DNA of 14,319 bases from assembly GCA_964562405.1 (NCBI GenBank), contig CAZLTC010000062.1, positions 1 to 14,319 on the forward strand, in the 5' to 3' direction. Under the pieces are notes generated by a model. That model saw nothing but the letters and a program-made list of their open reading frames with translations, was not told the DNA's origin and made no database searches. Both the position numbers and the translations under genes were made by a program. Every line of letters begins with the position of its first letter. Position 1 is the stretch's first letter. This DNA is from WJLY01 sp964562405. Lineage in GTDB: Bacteria > Joyebacterota > Joyebacteria > Joyebacterales > Joyebacteraceae. Of the stretch, positions 11,603 through 14,319 are shown piece after piece.

Positions 11603-14319
11603 TTGACAAGAAACCTCCTGGTCATCGCGGTCGCGACGCTGCTCTCGGCCGCTCTTGCCACTGCATCGCTTGCACGAGGCGTCTCGGCAGTCGTGATAAC
11701 GGACGAATCGGAACTTGTGGGTGGACCGGCCGCCCAGGGCCAGCTCGGTGACCTCTTGCTGTCGAACGAGTACGTCGCCTTCGTGATCGAGAGTGCGGCT
11801 CATGCACACGGTGACGCGCCCTCCGGCGGGAACCTCCTCGACGCCGTGACGCTCCCCGAGTCGAACGATCTGCTCGAGCACGTGAGGCAGGCAGTGAACG
11901 AGCTTCCTCGACAGATCGCGTACGAATCGGTCGTGATCGAGTCCGACGGCACCTCCGGCACGGCCGTGATCCGGTCGGAAGGACACGACTCAGACGATCC
12001 AGACATCGAGACCGTGACTCGCTACTCGCTCGCCGCCGGCGAGCGCCACCTCACGATCGTGACGACCCTGACCAACGAAGGCGCCGCGCAGGTCGACGGT
12101 TACAGCGCGGGCGACGCCATTGACTGGTCGTACGGAGATAACTTCGCTCCCGGTTATGGGTTCGAGATCACCGGCATTCAGACGTTCAGCGAGTGGATGG
12201 GCAGCCACAGCGCCACGACAAGCTACGCCTACGGAAAGCCGTCGGGCACGGTTCACGGGGAGCACGGCTACGGATGGTCTGACGCCTGGCTCTTCACGGG
12301 CAGCATCGCCCCCTCCGGCACGGTCACACTGACACGCTACTTCACCGTCGGCACTCCGGGGCTGTCATCGGCCAGCGACGCCATGCTCGAAGCTCAGGGC
12401 GTCGCCACCGGGATGCTCGCGGGCCGCATGACGGACTCCACCGATGATGGCCCTCTGGAGGGAGCCATCGTCGACTGCGCGGTCAACGGTGTGGCCCCCT
12501 ACACGCGCTGCATCGCTACCGACTCAGGAGACTACGGCGCAGCACTGCCACCCGTGCGCTTCAAGCTGGGCGCCTCCTTCGACGGGTACGTTGAGGATTA
12601 CGAGACGGTGACGGTGGCTCTGGCCGGTACGACACGCGTCGACTTCGCGCTGACGCCGTCTGACTGGGCCGGCGGAGGCGGCGACACGCTGACCGTGGTG
12701 ATGCGTCCGATCATGACGGTTCCAGCGATCGTGGTCGACGGCGGCAACTTCGCCATCGAGGCCGTAGCCCCCCCGATCACCACCAACTGGTCGGCCAGCC
12801 TTCAGCGCGGCGACTACTCGAGGAACCTGTCGATCACCGGCGGCGAGTACGAGGTTGACCACGAGCGATGGTACATGACCGCCACAGTGCCGGAGGGCGT
12901 GCCCGACGAACTGTACGACCTCGTCGTCCAGGCCTCCGGAGGCATCGCCGATACTGTCGCTCACGCCGTCGCCGTCCGCGACACGATCCCATCGAACTTC
13001 TACTTCGTGCATATCACGGACACGCACCTTCCCACACACCTGTTCTACGGCGACCACGGGTGGGACACAGATACGACGGCCATGAAGGACCTGCGGGCCG
13101 TCATCGACGACATCAACATCGCCAACCCCGCATTCGTGCTTCTCACAGGCGACGTGGTCAACGAGGGCGAGACCGAGGACTTCCTGGGACACCGCTGCTT
13201 TACCAAGGCGCAGCGGCTACTGAGCGAACTGGACGTCCCCGTCTTCGCCGTAGCGGGCAATCACGACATGGGTGGCTGGGACAGCACTCCCCCTCCGCCG
13301 GGCACGTCGCGCAAGGCGTGGTGGAAGTTCTTCGGGTGGCGCTATCTTGCCGCGCCGCCGCCGGCTGACGCCATCTACACGCAGAACTACTCGTTCGACT
13401 ACGGCGGCACGCACTTCACCGGCCTGGAGGCATACGACAACTACGACGGCTGGCGCCTGCCCATTTACGGATACGAGAGCTTCACCGCGCGCCAGATGCA
13501 GTGGCTTGCGCAGGACCTGAGTCTGGCCGACCCAGAGGCGCTGAAGGTCCTCTTCTACCACTACGACTTCGACAACGAGCTCGACCTCTCCGCGCTCGGC
13601 ATCGACTGCGGCCTGTGGGGCCACATTCACACCAACAGCGGGTCGATCCACGCGACGCCGCTCGACCTGGCCACCGACAACGTCTGCGACGGCAACCGTT
13701 CGATGCGCTTCCTGCGCGTCGCCGACGGCACTATCTACGCGTCGGACACGATCCGCGCCGGCTCCGCCGGCGAGAAGCTCCGGGTCACCTACGATGTCCC
13801 CAACGACGGGACGAACTACCGCGTCACGGCCACCGTCGTCAACGCGAACCAGCAGAGCTACGACGACGCGCTGCTCCGGTTCCAAGTGCCGGCCGACTCG
13901 CTCCCCTACCGGACGAACTACGGCGAGATAGCACAGACGCTTGTGGACGGTGATGTGGCGACCTGCTACGTCCACTTCGGCATTCCCTTGCAGAACTCCA
14001 CGTTCGTTTCGATAGAGCCCACCGGCGAGACAGAGAACCCGCCGGACGAGGGCCTCTCGCTTCTGAGGCAGAGCTATCCCAACCCGGCGCGCGGTGGCAC
14101 GACGCTCCGCTTTGTGCTAGCATCACGCGCCGCGGCTTCGCTGGAGATCTTCGACGTCGCCGGCCGCCTGGTGCGCGTGCTCCAGGATGGTCCCGCCGAC
14201 CCGGGGGACAACGAGGTCTTCTGGGACCTCCGCGGTGAGGACGGGACCAGGGTGGCGTCCGGAATCTACTTCTGCCGCCTCAAGACCTCCGGACGCACCG
14301 AAGCAAGGAAGCTCGTCGT
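11603..14319 (+). CDS. large secreted calcineurin-like metallophosphoesterase with C-terminal FlgD-like/sorting-like domain (3' end cut by window)
   Basis: At least 905 residues are visible; the reading frame is still open at the edge, probably within a few codons of the end. Residues 1-25 form a signal peptide. A beta-rich N-terminal domain (about 30-265) contains AQGQLGDLLLSNEYVAFVIE, a motif seen in secreted metallohydrolases. A carboxypeptidase-regulatory-like domain follows at about 268-348. The phosphoesterase domain (about 465-720) has every metal ligand motif: D473-T-H475, G516-D517, G552-N-H-D555, H653 and G673-H-I-H676. The last 90 or so residues carry YPNP at 825-828 and IFDVAGRLVRVL, then ASGIYFCRL, the FlgD-like or type IX secretion sorting-like tail of FCB-type bacteria. 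It probably hydrolyses phosphate esters or phosphodiesters outside the cell or on its surface. TTG is the only sensible start in the frame, with a weak ribosome site. Confidence 0.93.
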   Translation, partial: MTRNLLVIAVATLLSAALATASLARGVSAVVITDESELVGGPAAQGQLGDLLLSNEYVAFVIESAAHAHGDAPSGGNLLDAVTLPESNDLLEHVRQAVNELPRQIAYESVVIESDGTSGTAVIRSEGHDSDDPDIETVTRYSLAAGERHLTIVTTLTNEGAAQVDGYSAGDAIDWSYGDNFAPGYGFEITGIQTFSEWMGSHSATTSYAYGKPSGTVHGEHGYGWSDAWLFTGSIAPSGTVTLTRYFTVGTPGLSSASDAMLEAQGVATGMLAGRMTDSTDDGPLEGAIVDCAVNGVAPYTRCIATDSGDYGAALPPVRFKLGASFDGYVEDYETVTVALAGTTRVDFALTPSDWAGGGGDTLTVVMRPIMTVPAIVVDGGNFAIEAVAPPITTNWSASLQRGDYSRNLSITGGEYEVDHERWYMTATVPEGVPDELYDLVVQASGGIADTVAHAVAVRDTIPSNFYFVHITDTHLPTHLFYGDHGWDTDTTAMKDLRAVIDDINIANPAFVLLTGDVVNEGETEDFLGHRCFTKAQRLLSELDVPVFAVAGNHDMGGWDSTPPPPGTSRKAWWKFFGWRYLAAPPPADAIYTQNYSFDYGGTHFTGLEAYDNYDGWRLPIYGYESFTARQMQWLAQDLSLADPEALKVLFYHYDFDNELDLSALGIDCGLWGHIHTNSGSIHATPLDLATDNVCDGNRSMRFLRVADGTIYASDTIRAGSAGEKLRVTYDVPNDGTNYRVTATVVNANQQSYDDALLRFQVPADSLPYRTNYGEIAQTLVDGDVATCYVHFGIPLQNSTFVSIEPTGETENPPDEGLSLLRQSYPNPARGGTTLRFVLASRAAASLEIFDVAGRLVRVLQDGPADPGDNEVFWDLRGEDGTRVASGIYFCRLKTSGRTEARKLV

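Noticed and set aside
11387..11986. A 199-codon minus-strand frame across the leader repeats and the start of the phosphoesterase gene
   Set aside because: Its only internal pattern (a repeated DVFFP-like stretch) comes from the DNA repeat read backward, and it overlaps the signal-peptide coding region of a supported gene.
12524..13975. Two minus-strand frames (12524-13192 and 13217-13975) opposite the metallophosphoesterase
   Set aside because: Both are shadows of a gene with complete catalytic motifs; their Val/Arg-rich sequences match nothing.

Overview
This is a GC-rich chromosomal window from a bacterium with tightly packed genes. The organism is not identified by any marker I can place firmly. 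Three features suggest a member of the wider FCB group or a related uncultivated phylum (Krumholzibacteriota, Latescibacterota and Eisenbacteria are examples): the strong GC bias, a directly acting glutaminyl-tRNA synthetase, and a large secreted enzyme ending in a YPNP-type FlgD-like/type IX sorting-like domain. This placement is inference. I see no phage, insertion sequence, CRISPR, tRNA or rRNA gene.

Layout: thirteen genes lie on the minus strand from 11251 down to 1, and one large gene lies on the plus strand from 11603 to the right edge. The 351-bp gap between the two arms (11252-11602) holds two plausible divergent sigma70-type promoters. It also holds an imperfect direct repeat of about 42 bp in the leader of the plus-strand gene.

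Minus strand, in transcription order. Block 1 is a small cupin and a class-C beta-lactamase-fold serine hydrolase. Block 2 is an unknown lipoprotein, a YpeA-like GNAT acetyltransferase, a DUF6504-like protein, an alkyltransferase-like (ATL) DNA repair protein and a small HXXEE-like membrane protein. Block 3 is a histidine ammonia-lyase-type MIO enzyme followed by glnS. Block 4, 26 bp after glnS, is methyltransferase, nitroreductase, secreted arylsulfotransferase-like propeller, second methyltransferase and PhzF-like isomerase. It is packed with 4-bp ATGA overlaps or short gaps, so co-transcription is likely. The chemistry (methyl transfer, flavin reduction, sulfate transfer, isomerisation) could suit modification of a small aromatic compound, but no core biosynthetic gene is visible.

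Plus strand: one secreted multidomain calcineurin-like metallophosphoesterase with all its metal-binding motifs, a carboxypeptidase-regulatory-like beta domain and a C-terminal FlgD-like/sorting-like domain. The window ends inside what looks like the last few codons.

The strongest unusual observation is that the ammonia-lyase has Ala-Cys-Gly instead of Ala-Ser-Gly at the MIO-forming site (Cys143), while the other active-site residues known from Pseudomonas putida histidine ammonia-lyase are kept. Next are the repeated leader of the metallophosphoesterase gene and a serine hydrolase whose third active-site motif appears degenerate.
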